Source: Sweltsa coloradensis
Taxonomy: Eukaryota > Arthropoda > Insecta > Plecoptera > Chloroperlidae
Assembly (NCBI GenBank): GCA_024449915.1
Contig: JAMZAV010000787.1
Span: forward strand, 62,001-126,000
Length of the DNA stretch: 64,000 nt
Direction of reading: 5' to 3'
The notes beneath the pieces are model-generated. The model ran no database searches. It saw only the letters and a program-made list of their open reading frames with translations, and had not been told where the DNA came from. Position numbers and translations under genes: made by a program. Below are positions 23,326-35,600 of the stretch, piece by piece (the first letter of the stretch is position 1; every line of letters starts with the position of its first letter).

Positions 23326-26050
23326 TATATCTAAAGGTTAGTGTCCAGACAATTTTTTTATATATCCCATTTCACAATCTTCATATTTCGCAAGGTATTA
23401 TGTTTGTGTGTTTATATGAGATAAAAGCATTCTTTTCATTTCCCGCTTCCTAAATCGATCGATGTCAGCGGTACAATGTTTCAACATAAAGCGAGTGTTA
23501 TTTTATAATTTAATGTTTATGAGCAGAAATTTGCATTTGTAACCAGAACAAACAATGAGTGGTCAGTCCAGATTAGGATGGTTACTGCATGTTGTAACAT
23601 AAGCTGTATGTATCCTAGATAAGGTCCATGTTAGAATTGTTGTTTTGTGTCGCGTCATGCATGTTTGCACGCCAACATAGTCGGATTAGATTGCAGCTGT
23701 ACATAAGCAGGCTTATAATTTTATTTATAGCAGAGTCTAAAGTATGTTGAGTCTTAAAAAGTTCAATTACACTTCCATTGAGAACACGTCATGTTTTGTG
23801 AAACAATGATTGCAGCAAGAAAAGTTGCACTACAATTACACCAGCAGACAGAAATAAACATCTACGAAATGGTCTGAAATTATCAAATGTTAAAGGCACA
23901 TCCAAGTGGGTCAAAGTTTTTCAAAGCATTTTAAATTGTTAAAAACAGTAATTAAGCTTGCGGTTAAAAGATTACGTTTAAAAGTGTTCATTGCTCAACT
24001 GCTCATTTCAATACTAAGATTTATTTCATTTTCCCATGTCAGTATGTTTTGAATCACTAAATAATTGGTATTGAAATATATTTTCAAGAACGAATTGCTT
24101 TCGTAAGCGATTAGTCAGATTCAGTTTCCAATGTTCGTAATTTCTCAAAATTGTAACACTAATATAAGCAAGCTTTTAAAAATAATTCCACTATAAATAT
24201 AATCGTCACTGGCTGTGCGAAGTCAAGTTTCGAAAGCCGAGTTATATTTACGACACGCATTATTGATTATCATGTTACCTTATGATATACGTGTACTAAT
24301 CAATAGTCATGTATATAGATCACAAGAAGGGGTTCTTCCCTAATGTTTACGTTTGCCCACAACCTGTTACTATACTAGGCCTACGAAGTTCGATGGTTAT
24401 AATAAGCCACGCTTCCCACGCAATAGGTTTATTGAGTGTCGTCAGTAACGTGTTGTCCCATGCATCTTTACCGGTTGTCTTTGAAATTTCTACAAAATAC
24501 TAGGGACCCATGTCTTGGAAACCACATGTAAAGAGTCTTCAAACCTGTACATTTATTCTGACGTCTCAAAAACAATATATTTTCAGTCTACACCAAATTC
24601 TAACATTATCGTAAGGTTGTATTAATTGGTAATTTTATGGTGAAGTACATAAATTATACTCTGATGTGTTGAACATGACCATTTTGTTTAAATTAATTAT
24701 AAACAAAATAATTTGGATGAACTATTACGTTTAAATTAATACATGCAAATTCTATTTTGCCAAGCTTTTCAAGGATGTTGTTACGGGACACTGTACGTTT
24801 ATGAATTAAGAATGCGCAAATGTAAAAGGTTAGATGAGCTTGGCCCTTTTTTAAGATCTAATTTCTTTTGAGTGTGTAAGGTTTGGCTGTATTTTTACAA
24901 GATTTTGTTATGTGTGGGTAAAAATATCTGTAACCAGCCTTGGATATCAAATATTCAATTGAAATCTTGTTTTAAATTTTTTAAGTTCTAACCATGACTT
25001 GAAATCACTGAAAACAGTTTCTTGCTAATTTTGTTATTCAGTCTCACTGATTCAAAATGACTATAGTTGTTTTGCCTTAGCTTTACTTTAGTAAGGTGAT
25101 TGTATGCATTTTAATCTGTTAAAAAGATTTTAACTTTCTATTACAGCAAAGTTGTGCAGTGAAAAAGCAAACCAATTCCTTTATTTTGAAACCGGCAGTG
25201 TTTAATGAAGTATATTTAGTTATAACTATGCACAAATCTTGAACCAGACCAACTCGGATCGGGGGCAAATTAAAACAAGACTAAATTAATTTGTGCGAGA
25301 TTGTGGCCTAAAGGGAAGGAATGCTGATTGCTTTTAAGAGCGCAGGAACGATCGCTGCGTTGTTTAATTATAAGTTTTGAAATTAGGATATTATCCGAAA
25401 CTTACGTTATCATCACTGGAAGTCTGGAATATTGAAATTAAGCAAGGTTTGAAGAGCTTGAGCATATCACTTTCTGACGTTTGTATTTGTTGAAGAAATT
25501 ATAATATCGGGGAAGAAACATTTCAACATTTTAAACACCTTTTCAGGAAAGTAATTATGTACAAATATATTAACTCTGTTGTTGGTCAACTACGATAAGC
25601 TACCAACCATACTGGATTGCAAGTTAAATGCAGAAGAAACACCAGAGAATCGTTGTATCAAGACAACGCTTGGTGTGCACAACGTAGTTGGATGCTATTC
25701 ATATACTGTTCTATTCCATATTCTTAATAATACAATATGAGCGTTTTGAATACGATGTATTTGAGTACTGTTATTGCCTTTAATTTTTTATTTTAAAATC
25801 ACTCTTTGGATTTTTGTTCATTTAGTTGCATTAATATAAATGCACTTATGCCAAATTCTTATCAATTCATTTAGTGAGTTTAACCTGCTTACAGGTCAAG
25901 GATAATTTGTTGTGTTCACCTAAACCCTAAATAACTAACGACATTATTAATGAGAGGAAAATGAACAAGAACTTTTTGTCAAGGTGACAATAATTTCAAA
26001 ATCTCTTCCATTTCAAAATGTCGTTGAAAGTGGATATTTTTATTTGTTTT
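23326..26050. other. AT-rich non-coding DNA
   Basis: About 2.7 kb with no frame above 64 codons and no repeat recognised, apart from scattered AT-rich tracts. It could be an intron or intergenic. Confidence 0.5.
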
Positions 26051-26053
26051 TAC

Positions 26054-26143
26054 CATAGATCTGTCTCCTTATGGAATGCACTTCCAAATGAATTAAAAAC
26101 AGACATAAGTTTCAGTAGCGGCATCAAAGGCTACTTTAATTAG
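26054..26143 (+). pseudogene. LINE reverse transcriptase ORF, C-terminal scrap
   Basis: Thirty codons read HRSVSLWNALPNELKTDISF and end in GYFN then TAG. The motif S--LWN-LP-E--- is the conserved C-terminal end of many non-LTR retrotransposon pol ORFs, including the CR1 and L2 groups. The upstream palm domain is absent. About 220 bp of AT-rich 3' UTR-like sequence may follow, to about 26370. It is on the opposite strand from, and unlike in sequence to, the Jockey-like copy at 27-28 kb. Confidence 0.65.
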
Positions 26144-26995
26144 GTTGTAGTACTGTTTTGTTAGTTTTTGTGTAAATTTTAAGTGATTTTATAATCTTTA
26201 TTGACGTTGTATTAATTTGATACTGTATTTAACTTGGGCATTGTGTTATGTTATATTGTATTATAGAGCGTGACAGGTTCACACATACCAAAGATTTGGT
26301 TAAGCTTTTCACATACAATGGGGCATATGCTCTTTTTGGTATTCTCGCAGTCATTTATATAAAATTTAATAATATATAAACACTTTCAATGTTGTAAATA
26401 TATATATTTGAACATTATATTAACAAATCAGATAATAAATAAAAATATAAAGAAAGTTTTGATGAGAGCCAGGTGTGCTCTTTACCTTCTCGTATTCTCT
26501 TTTTATCCATGTTATGCAGTCAAGATTTTAGTTTAGGAATAGCTTTAATCTCAATATGTAATTTGTTTAGATCGCATGAATATCTCCACCCTTGTATATG
26601 TTTGCAGTGGGTTTCTGTCTCGAATTAGCGGGTAGTTTCGTTAATGCCAATTGTCATTCGAGCATATATCCAATTAGTTGCCACTTCACAAACCTAATTA
26701 GTATTTTGGTGGAAGAGCACATGTAAAAGCAATCGAGTTGGGTTGTTCAAGCATCAAGTACGAGTACTCTGTCATTTTGACAAGAGCATCACTTACATTT
26801 AAAACAAACACAATCGCACGCATGCGCGATAACAATTGTTCGAAACGCCACGAAAGCGTCTACTACGCATTGTTTGAAACCAATACCTGTCGCTGATCAC
26901 AGAGTTTTATGTGAATTTATTAATGTGATCAAACATGAATAAACCCAAATAGGGAGCGAAGCTTACAGTCATTACCCACATGGTGTTGGTGCAGA

Positions 26996-28359
26996 TTAAT
27001 AATAATAATAATGTATTCTTTATTGACAACAGGTCCGGAGACCCACAAGTGCAATATAATAGACAACTAATAACTACAAGGATTAAGCATTAATTATAGA
27101 GTGACCTAAGTACACAAAATTGAATTAAAATTAAAATTAAATTAGTTGACACAAATTAATATAGACATGAGATAAATAACAGTACACAGTAAAGAGAATT
27201 TATAGGCTATAAAATAGGACTATCGCGGTTTGTAAAATACATATTAAAAACAATATTTTGTTATAAAGAAAATAACTATGATATTTGAATGCCTAAGTAT
27301 TGATTGATCATGGGACCATATAGGACTAACAAAACAAAAAGAAAAGAAGTGAAAAAAAGAAAGAAAATGTAATCCTAAAACGACATTCACGTTACTTACT
27401 ATACTTTTGATTATATTATAAATGTTTGTGGTTTTCGAACAAAGTTACGATGTTAGAGTTGTATTAATAGCAGATTTGAATTCATGCAGTTTCATATAGT
27501 TAATATCAAGTTCACTGTTTTTGGAAACTAAAATATTGTACGTTGATTGGATTCGATTAATGGGGGCAAATTTCAACAGATCAATACGAGGGCGTGGAAC
27601 GTAGAATGTGTGATGGTTGCGCGTGCATTTAGCGGGAATGTGGAAGTTGACACTTTCAATTAAATCCGAATCAATGAGACCATGCATGAGTTTGTAGAGA
27701 AATAAGATGTCAGTTGCTTTACGGCGATTTTCTAATGTAGACATTTGAAAACTTTGACATAGAGAGGAATACAATGAGCGGTGATAGTAAATGTTATTTT
27801 GAAAACAGAAAAATCGCATGAACTTTTGTTGCACGCGCTCGACCTCACTTATTTTTGTTACATGATGAGGATTCCACACGACACTCGCGTAATCCACGTG
27901 AGGACGAATCAAAGCTAGATATAGCTTTCGCGTTGTTCTTGGTGAGAAGTCCTTCGAGCAGTTACGTTTTAGAAATCCGAGGAGTTTGAGGGCTTTAGGT
28001 GTAGCGCTATGAATGTGTTCACTGAATGATAGGTCGCTGGACATCTGCACACCCAAGTCTCTGATTGTGTTGACTCTCGCGAGCACTTCGCCTTCGAGTT
28101 CGTATGGATGTTGTATGACGCACTTTTTCTTGTTGGTGAAGGTGATTATATTACATTTGTCCACATTGAGGTGAAGGGCCCACGTTTTACACCAGATAGC
28201 GAAGTTATTCAGATCGGATTGTAGGGCAATACAGTCACTAACGCTGCTGACGGACTTGTAAACTTTTAGGTCATCCGCATAAAGAATGCACTTGCTCGAT
28301 GTAAAACAAGAGGGTATGTCGTTGCAAGCGTTCTCATTGATCCCGAGGGTTGCGTACAA
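26996..28359 (-). mobile_element. 5'-truncated Jockey-type LINE with 3' UTR and (ATT)n tail
   Basis: Read on the minus strand: the end of the pol ORF (28359 to 27445), about 450 bp of 3' UTR, an AATAAA-like signal in GTCAATAAAGAATACATT (about 27011-27028), and a short ATT repeat tail ending at about 26996. The 5' side stops abruptly just upstream of the YADD box, the usual result of incomplete target-primed reverse transcription. No clear target duplication was seen. Confidence 0.8.
27445..28359 (-). CDS. Reverse transcriptase, C-terminal part (Jockey-type LINE, partial)
   Basis: 304 codons, uninterrupted. The palm box ILYADDLKVY contains the catalytic YADD at residues 27-30. It is followed by LNVDKC (65-69) and the thumb motifs TIRDLGVQMSSDLSFSEHI (98-116) and RPHVDYASVVWNPH (152-165). 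Later come VERVQQKF (173-180) and NRRKATDILFLYKLMHG (211-227). This order is that of non-LTR retrotransposon polymerases, closest by eye to arthropod Jockey-like elements. The fingers, the first part of the palm and the endonuclease are missing. Residues 1-12 do not fit the family and the Met is probably fortuitous. Reverse transcription is not expected from this copy, although the frame is intact, suggesting a fairly young insertion. Confidence 0.85.
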   Translation of the reverse strand: MYATLGINENACNDIPSCFTSSKCILYADDLKVYKSVSSVSDCIALQSDLNNFAIWCKTWALHLNVDKCNIITFTNKKKCVIQHPYELEGEVLARVNTIRDLGVQMSSDLSFSEHIHSATPKALKLLGFLKRNCSKDFSPRTTRKLYLALIRPHVDYASVVWNPHHVTKISEVERVQQKFMRFFCFQNNIYYHRSLYSSLCQSFQMSTLENRRKATDILFLYKLMHGLIDSDLIESVNFHIPAKCTRNHHTFYVPRPRIDLLKFAPINRIQSTYNILVSKNSELDINYMKLHEFKSAINTTLTS

Positions 28360-30830
28360 TTTTATTTATCATATTCATCCTTGTTGAAACCCAATGTCAA
28401 CAAATAAACGCATGTTATGTTAGGGTTATGTTAGACGTGACACACGCACAGACGGCCGGACAGAGTAGTTACGCGTACACGTAGCATCACATGTTCACTT
28501 CAGGCTTCTGTAAATCTTTACAAAATACATTTCTGCAAAACTCAACTCTTTGACTGAGTGTTAATAGCGATAAAAGAACAATTCCCACATCCTCTAATAC
28601 CTAATTAGGTCACAAGGCGAGGCACATTCCAGGTGATATGAACTACAGAAGTGGGAATCCTACACGCATACACCTGACGGAGCCTGTCACAATATCATCC
28701 TCTTTCCCCCCCCCCCCCTCGCGACACTTGAGTAGGTGCTCGATCCTCAGCAAGTGCATGTGTCAAGTGCCAGCTCTTGCTTAGCTCTGTCTAGTCAGCA
28801 TAAGCATGGTCCAATTTTTCATCCAAGGTTTCCTAGTTTTGAGTTCATCGTCATCGCCGCATCAACGTCTATCGCTCAAGGCGTTTATCAAACATACGGG
28901 TACAACAATTTTTAAAATGTCACTTGTTTAGATTTTAAGCAACGCTGTAATTTTAGAAGGCAATATATAAAATAGTGATAAAAGTTTATAGTGTAATATA
29001 TTTTAAAACGGTATAATAGATAACTGTTTTAACACTTTTAAAAAAAACGTAAGTACTATTTATTACTTTATTAATTAGTAAAAAGATTCGAAACAATTTT
29101 TTTTGAAAATATGAATATATTTTTTTTACAAAATCGTGCACACATTATGTACTATAAAATAATAATTTGAAAAAAAATGTCCGATTTAACCTATTGAACT
29201 AAGATCTATAATAACGATAATAATAAGTTTTTATTTTATTTCTCATCATTAAAATAAAATAAAACGTACTATTACATTTATTTCAAGAACTGTATCTACA
29301 GATAAAGTAGGTAAATTAGACTTTGGAGAAATAAGCAAACACTCGTTTTAAATGTGCATTACGGTATTCTTAAAAGAGATGCATCAAGTCAGAAAATTGA
29401 ATTTCTCTTTTCCCTGTTACTAGAGGCGACTTCGGCAGCAAGATTAGTAGAACTGATCCTTTCTAATATGAAAACTTCCGAGACATTTTGAACGTTGTTA
29501 TTATGATGAACATGTCTTATACAGTCAACTGGCTCTTTTTTCTCTTATTCTGTTTACTACGAATTTGCTGACTAGCGGTTTAAATACAAGCGTTATACGT
29601 AAATTACAAGTAAAAGTTATTAACAACTCGTTAGTCATTGCCTTTGGCATCAGCCATGCTCAAACGAAACTAAATTATCCACAATATCTTGTGTTTAGAC
29701 TTCCAGCAACAAAACAACACTGTTAGTTTCCTAATTAGAGAACGTGTTCCTGTAACAGGAATTAACTCGTCAACAAACCTCGGCGAATAGTGTTGTAATG
29801 AACGGCTTTCTCATTTGTATATATTGCCAAATGTTGTCATGAAGTTATTATTGTATTTTACCCAAAAAATGTAATTTATGTATAACTATGCTAAAACACA
29901 ATTTTTCTTCAATCTATTGGAGGTGCAATCGAACGGTTACTTTAAAATTAATTACGCGATATAGTTTAAAGTTATCGTTGACTTTGCTACTAATTTTAGA
30001 ACATCAATCCCACGAATCTAAAATCTAATGAAATTGGTGGTTTAATCGAAACAAATACAAGCTTATCATTGACATAGGCATAATTTGCTCATAGGAATGC
30101 GAATTGGTGCTATTCGAAAAAGTAACATACGAAATTTTAAAAAAAAATCATTAACTGGTGATTGAAAGTTCTTGTGTCATAGGAACAATATTTCTCTTCC
30201 TATTGGACGTATCTGAAATGCTGATCTCACCGTTTGAAATGCGGGACGATGAGGGTGGGGTCGATAATAAATCAAATCAGGATAGATGACGTCAACAAGT
30301 TTAGCAGTCAGGTCCACTCAAGCATGTGAAGCTCGGCTTGAGAGGAATAAAAACAGGAATAAATCGCGACAAATTGACGACGGAGCGTTGCAACAGGATG
30401 CAAGTCATGTTTAGAGGACCAAGCGGAATGGCAAGAAGACGTGCAGATGGTTTAACTTTGTGGGTCGGTCCTTGGTTGCCAAATTTGACGTTTTCGTTAT
30501 GGTGATTATGATTCAAATTTTATGAAAACACTCGAAAAACGGTAGCCTATAGGCATTACACTTGTTTTAACAGGTGGTGCCGGCGAAAAAAAAAACACAT
30601 GAATAATGAAGACAAATATAATGTGCCGAGGAGTTAATTATTTTTTAAATTCGTTTCTGTTTTGTTACTCATTTACAGGTGAGAGGAAATGCGAACTAAA
30701 TTCATACGTTGCTAGCTCCGATATCGTCTTATAGTTTAGTCACCAGCAGTGGTCCATATTTCCTTCCGCACTACTTTCATCTAAGTTTATGTACGTGGGA
30801 TTGATTCCCGCATAAAACGTTGCATTGCTC
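28360..30830. other. Non-coding DNA
   Basis: No gene was recognised. A C13-14 run lies near 28706. AT-rich, T-run-rich sequence fills 28900-29300. The 30301-30516 minus frame (71 codons) resembles nothing known. Confidence 0.45.
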
Positions 30831-30856
30831 ATTGCATTGCATTGCATGGCATGGCA

Positions 30857-31404
30857 TGGCTCGTTGGTCTTGTTATCGTTGGCCTTTTGTGTGGCTCGTT
30901 GGTCTTGTTGTGTGGCTCGTTGGTCTTGTGGTTAGCGTATCTGCTTCCAATGCAGAAGGTCGAGAGTTCGATTCCCGCCAAAGTCAGAAGTTTTTTAACT
31001 TCTGATTTGGACTTAAGTCCATCAGTTCTTGTCTTAGGAGTTTGTTAACGGTGACTTTGGAGCCGTCCTAGCAACGAAGCACATAATAAATTCAGAGTTA
31101 TTCTAAATCGGCCTTGTTTATTCTGGCTTTGATCCGCGGGTGTTCGCACTGTCCATACCACTGATTGCTATATTTCCTATTAAAAAATATCGATCTTTGA
31201 TTGGTTATCGCTCATTCGTCGATTGCGCCTACAGGGCTGGCTTGGTCGCTTTAATTTACTGTCCCCCACTGAAAATCAGTTATATATCTGAGTGGGTAGA
31301 CTCTAAATACAATTTATTTTATTTATTTATTTATTTATTAATCCTTGTCAAAACCTCATCGTCTCAAATAGTACAATTGAGTTTATAGAGACGTTAAGCA
31401 ACGA
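30857..31404 (+). mobile_element. Long tRNA-derived SINE, CTGAAAATCAG-core family, copy 1
   Basis: The head has TTGTGGTTAGCGTATCTG (A-box region) and AGAGTTCGATTCCCGCC (B box, 30963-30979). The body contains GGTGACTTTGGAGCCGTCC, CTACAGGGCTGGCTTGGTC and the core CCACTGAAAATCAGTTAT (31266-31283). A (TTTA)n stretch (about 31312-31340) follows, then GAGACGTTAAGCAA at about 31388. Copies 2 and 3 share these blocks in the same order. The extreme 5' part repeats a 21-bp unit three times. SINEs are RNA polymerase III transcribed and mobilised by a partner LINE; none is identified here. Confidence 0.75.
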
Positions 31405-32016
31405 GCTCAGATCTCATCTTCATCGCAACATTTTAATAGTTCAAACCAATGTTGCACCACGCTATGTGCAGTGCATTGTTGATCTTCTCTGGTAGCCCGA
31501 TGCTGCGCGCGCACATCACTATTCTCTAACGCCCGTAGAAGAGAAGCCGTGCATGCTCCTCGTAATGATGGGGTTATTCAGCAGTGAATGGGACCGGACT
31601 GACCAGGTCCTATAAGGACGAGAGCTTTCTGGTGGAAACCTTAAGAGGATTCTAGCGACGTTGCGTGTCCCTAGGGACCCCCCACCCCCACCCCCTTCCC
31701 GGGGACATTCACGCACGTAAACCCGGTCTGATCATGGGGGGAAGGACAGAACGATTCTAATAATACGATGAAATGAGACAAGATTTAGACCAATCCTTTG
31801 TTTTATCTCTTCTTTAAGGGAAAATCCATATGTACCCAATTCAGTGTAATACGACGTAATATAATACTTTTCTTGATTTGGCTCGTCGAAATACACCCCC
31901 ATCGTTAGAATTGGAATTTTATACAATACAGAAATCAGGTTCAATGTCAGGTCTCTATTTTACCAACAATAATTATTCGGAGCGTTTTAAGGCTATATTG
32001 TAATCACCTTTGGATC
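31405..32016. other. Non-coding DNA
   Basis: A GC-richer patch at 31540-31730 contains a CCCCCCACCCCCACCCCC run. No gene or repeat boundary was identified. Confidence 0.4.
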
Positions 32017-32020
32017 TTAA

Positions 32021-32488
32021 AAGTCCATGAAAGTTGGTTGAATGAAAGAGAACCCATCTTACAACTGATTTTTTTGGCGGGGTATTATCTCACTATCGGC
32101 CATTATGTCGTTTTTTGACAACAGTGTAGTCTGCACATCTAGTTGCAAAATTAAATTTTGAGAATCGGTTTTCTGGATATAGTTTCTAAACACCTTCTGC
32201 TTCCACCACATAAGGAAAAATAGATTTTTGGAAATCAGTTGGTGTACGTTTTTGTTTTGTCAGACGGTACAAAACTAAAAAAAAAACTCGTATTTGTACC
32301 GTTTGACAAAACAAAATTGCACCATCTATATCCAGAAAACCTAATTTCAAAATTTAATTTTGCACTAGATGTGCAGGCTACACTATTGTCCTAAAATCGA
32401 CATATTATAATGGCCGCTAGTGAGGTGATGTCCCGCAAAAGTCTGTGATTTTAAGGTACTCTTTCATTCAACCAACTTTCATGGACTT
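32021..32488. mobile_element. TTAA-flanked long-hairpin MITE
   Basis: Nearly the whole 468 bp is an imperfect inverted repeat. AAGTCCATGAAAGTTGGTTG at 32021 is matched by CAACCAACTTTCATGGACTT ending at 32488. The inner arms still match at TGCACATCTAGT and TTTTCTGGATATAG. TTAA lies on each side (32017-32020 and 32489-32492), the target duplication typical of piggyBac- and Kolobok-type elements. It has no coding capacity. The apex lies around 32270-32290. Confidence 0.75.
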
Positions 32489-32529
32489 TTAAGGTTTTGA
32501 CCCTAGAGTGGATACATAGCCATAGTCAC

Positions 32530-32612
32530 CGTCTCAGTGGTCAAGTGGGTTAGGCGACCGCCCGGCAAGTGTCCCGGGTTCAATCCCCGGTTCAGTTGGT
32601 CTGAATTGAATT
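32530..32612 (+). mobile_element. tRNA-derived SINE head
   Basis: GTCTCAGTGGTCAAGTGGGT (A-box region) is followed by a TTAGGCGACCGCCCGGCAAG block and the B box CGGGTTCAATCCCCGG (32575-32590). The boxes are near-consensus, but no full acceptor stem pairs, so it is a SINE head rather than a tRNA gene. It lies about 40 bp downstream of the TTAA element. Confidence 0.6.
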
Positions 32613-32614
32613 AA

Positions 32615-35600
32615 TAACAAAATATTACTTTTTTGACTTTATGCGGCGATAATTATGTTTAAATCAACAGCGATATTATGATAGTTTTATAAGCATGAAC
32701 AAATGTCGACGTTAACATTTTGTGTCATCCCAAGAACGATTTAAATCCGTTTAAACGAAACAGTTATAATGGATCACATGAGAGTGATGACAGAAATAGA
32801 ATATAATGTATTTTCTATACAAATGTACCTTGTAGATAGTCTGAGAATAAAAATACTTCTTAAATATAAAATAATTCATGAGATGGACATACATAAGCTG
32901 TTTATTTGAAAATATTAAAATGAAAATGGGTTATTTTAAAATGTATTTTGTTTGGCTTAAGCTTTATGACAATCCACTAAAAAATTATTCCATTCAGTTA
33001 CGGGGGGAGTTGTACTGAGGACAGGAAAATAATGTTGGACATTTTTACTGGCGGGATCGTAACTAAAAGTAACGTGTGTAGCCTTAGCGAATAGTGAGCG
33101 GATGATACCCGGCACCTCCACCAAAGGTCAGAATCAAGTGAGTGGGTCGTATTCTCAATTACGGTAAAACTTCAAATACAAGTTTTTTTAAGTAAGAAAA
33201 TTTATTTTTTCATGATAATCACTAATAAGAATGAAATTCAATATCTTTATCCCATTCCCGGATTGAGAAAATATATTTTGTCATTCGAAAGTCTTTATAA
33301 GTCGTATATTTCATTCATTATTGGAATCAACGATAAATTATGAAAATCACAACACAAAATCATACTTTATTACTCTATCTAAGACTTAGAGTTTATATTG
33401 TACAAAAGTTCGGTAATTATAACCAAATATATTGTTTGTATATACCTGCCACCTATTGAGGAATAACGTTGTATCGAACATGCTCTATAGAACGCACAGA
33501 TACAAACCGCAGCACACTTTTACTGTAGTTGTGAAGCTTTGACCCACCATCATGTTCGTCATCACCAGAGTTAAGTAGAAACTCAAAAAAATTATACGTT
33601 TCTTTTTCGTGATTTTTGGCACCATAGCTACAAATCAACGAGCTTGAAAAATAATAAAAAGTTCCTTCCACTTTTGGAGGTTTTAATACCTGTCATGCAT
33701 CTTCATTTGAAAACGGGTGTAGCTGATGCGGATAGCAAAATTATTTGAAACAAAAAGTGATATATTTTATACATCGTTACTTCAACTGTTGATAAACCTG
33801 TCTTTTATTTGGGTGACGTGGGTCAAAAATCTTATCATCAAAGGCTCCTATCATTTCTCCGCTAACTATATATTATATTTCTTTATTTATATTTCTGCAT
33901 CTAAAAAGTTCCCTTTTACGTTAAGGAAATGTAATTTTTATATTCCTTTTTTTCAACATAGGCCTACCCTTTGAAGTTTGGCTTTCTTTTGTGGGCACTT
34001 ACAACACACTAATCGTAAATGTTATACATCGAATTCTTCGATTGTGCTACATTTGTGCTTTCTCCACAATCTTTCTAGTTCTAGTCTGTGAAGTTGCTAT
34101 ACCAGCCTTTCTTGTAAGGGACTTCAAGGTGATAATACTCTATTCTCGATTCTCTTGTTTAACGTCAGTGATCAAGGATGCGTGTAAGTAAACCTACAAA
34201 CAAACTAACTTTCTTCCTAGCTACCTGATGTTAGCATATTGTTGAACTACCCAACCACAAGCCACGCTCGTAACATTCTCTACACGGCTTCTAGTATATG
34301 TTCCTCCTTAATAGCTTTGGGATCCCAATGGCTTGAGTAAATAGACCCAGTCTTATTTCCACGGACTTCCTTAATAATCTCTTAAGTAACGAGACAGTTT
34401 AGATTCCTCGATCATTTTCTCTCTGGATTTTGATTTTATTTCGTTTATTTGAACGCTCATTTAATTTCTCATTACTTCCGCGTGAATTGTTTCTGTTTAA
34501 TTTAAGCTGCATCCCATCCCGATGAATCTTTAATTACTTGACTATAAATGAAAAAGGTTTGATTAAAAAAGACGCCGCCAAACGTTTTCATATTGTCCAC
34601 AAGAATTTCAGCGACGTCTGAGTTCAATACTTTCTCGGGGTACTTGAGAATTCCCCGAAGAGGGTTCTCGACAGAGCAATGGCAATTGTTTCATCGCCCT
34701 GCTTCTCTGCCGGTGTTCGTGCCCTGGAATCCCAACACGCCAGCTCGATAATCTCTCGCACTGCATTTATCATAGCTAAAGGTTACTTGTCAATATTCGT
34801 TGCCTGCTAAGCAAATCTTCTTGATGTTTTCCTTACGGGAGTTTTCAGTGTTTGGGGTACATTGACGAATTGGAAACCCAAAGTACACAATTTCGTTTCG
34901 TGTCCTGTTCCAATGTATTTCCGTTCTCCCAACATTTGTATCGACAAACTGATACCAGAACTCTTCCCAAAGATAAATTTGGTTCGAATAAAGAATCGCT
35001 ACCCAATAAAGTGTTGTGCATACCTTATATTGGAACGTTATCTATTCGATGTAAAAGAGAAGAGATCGGTCTGAAAGAATTACTATTTCTGAAACTGTTT
35101 CCAATAACGATAAAGCGTTGTATCTTGAATGGAAGAATAAAAGCAATAACATAATATTGTACTGCAGCTGAATCATTTTCGAACAAATATGAGACTAGTG
35201 CAATAATATGTATACATCTTAAATTCCAGAGAGTATTTTATTTTTTGCGGAATTAAATTGAAGCATAAAGTTGCGCACACACAGAGCTTCAAATGATGTT
35301 ATGGCATCCATAATATTAAAAAAAACTGAGGTAGTTCCCTTTGTACTACCCATACTTGTATGCATTTCTACTAGCAGTAATTTAGCATGAGCTATTACTC
35401 AGTCGTACTTTGAATGCTGCTAAACAACCTCTTTGAACGGTGCTTTTCATTGTGCTTGACGAGTGCCAGCATCTTTTAGAATATAAATAAGAAGAAAAGT
35501 AAGCAGACGAAGCGAGACGAGCTGTCCCGAGTATATTTATATAAATTAACATTGTAATTTAAATAAATAGCGTCAAGATTTACGAGGTTAGGCCTATACA

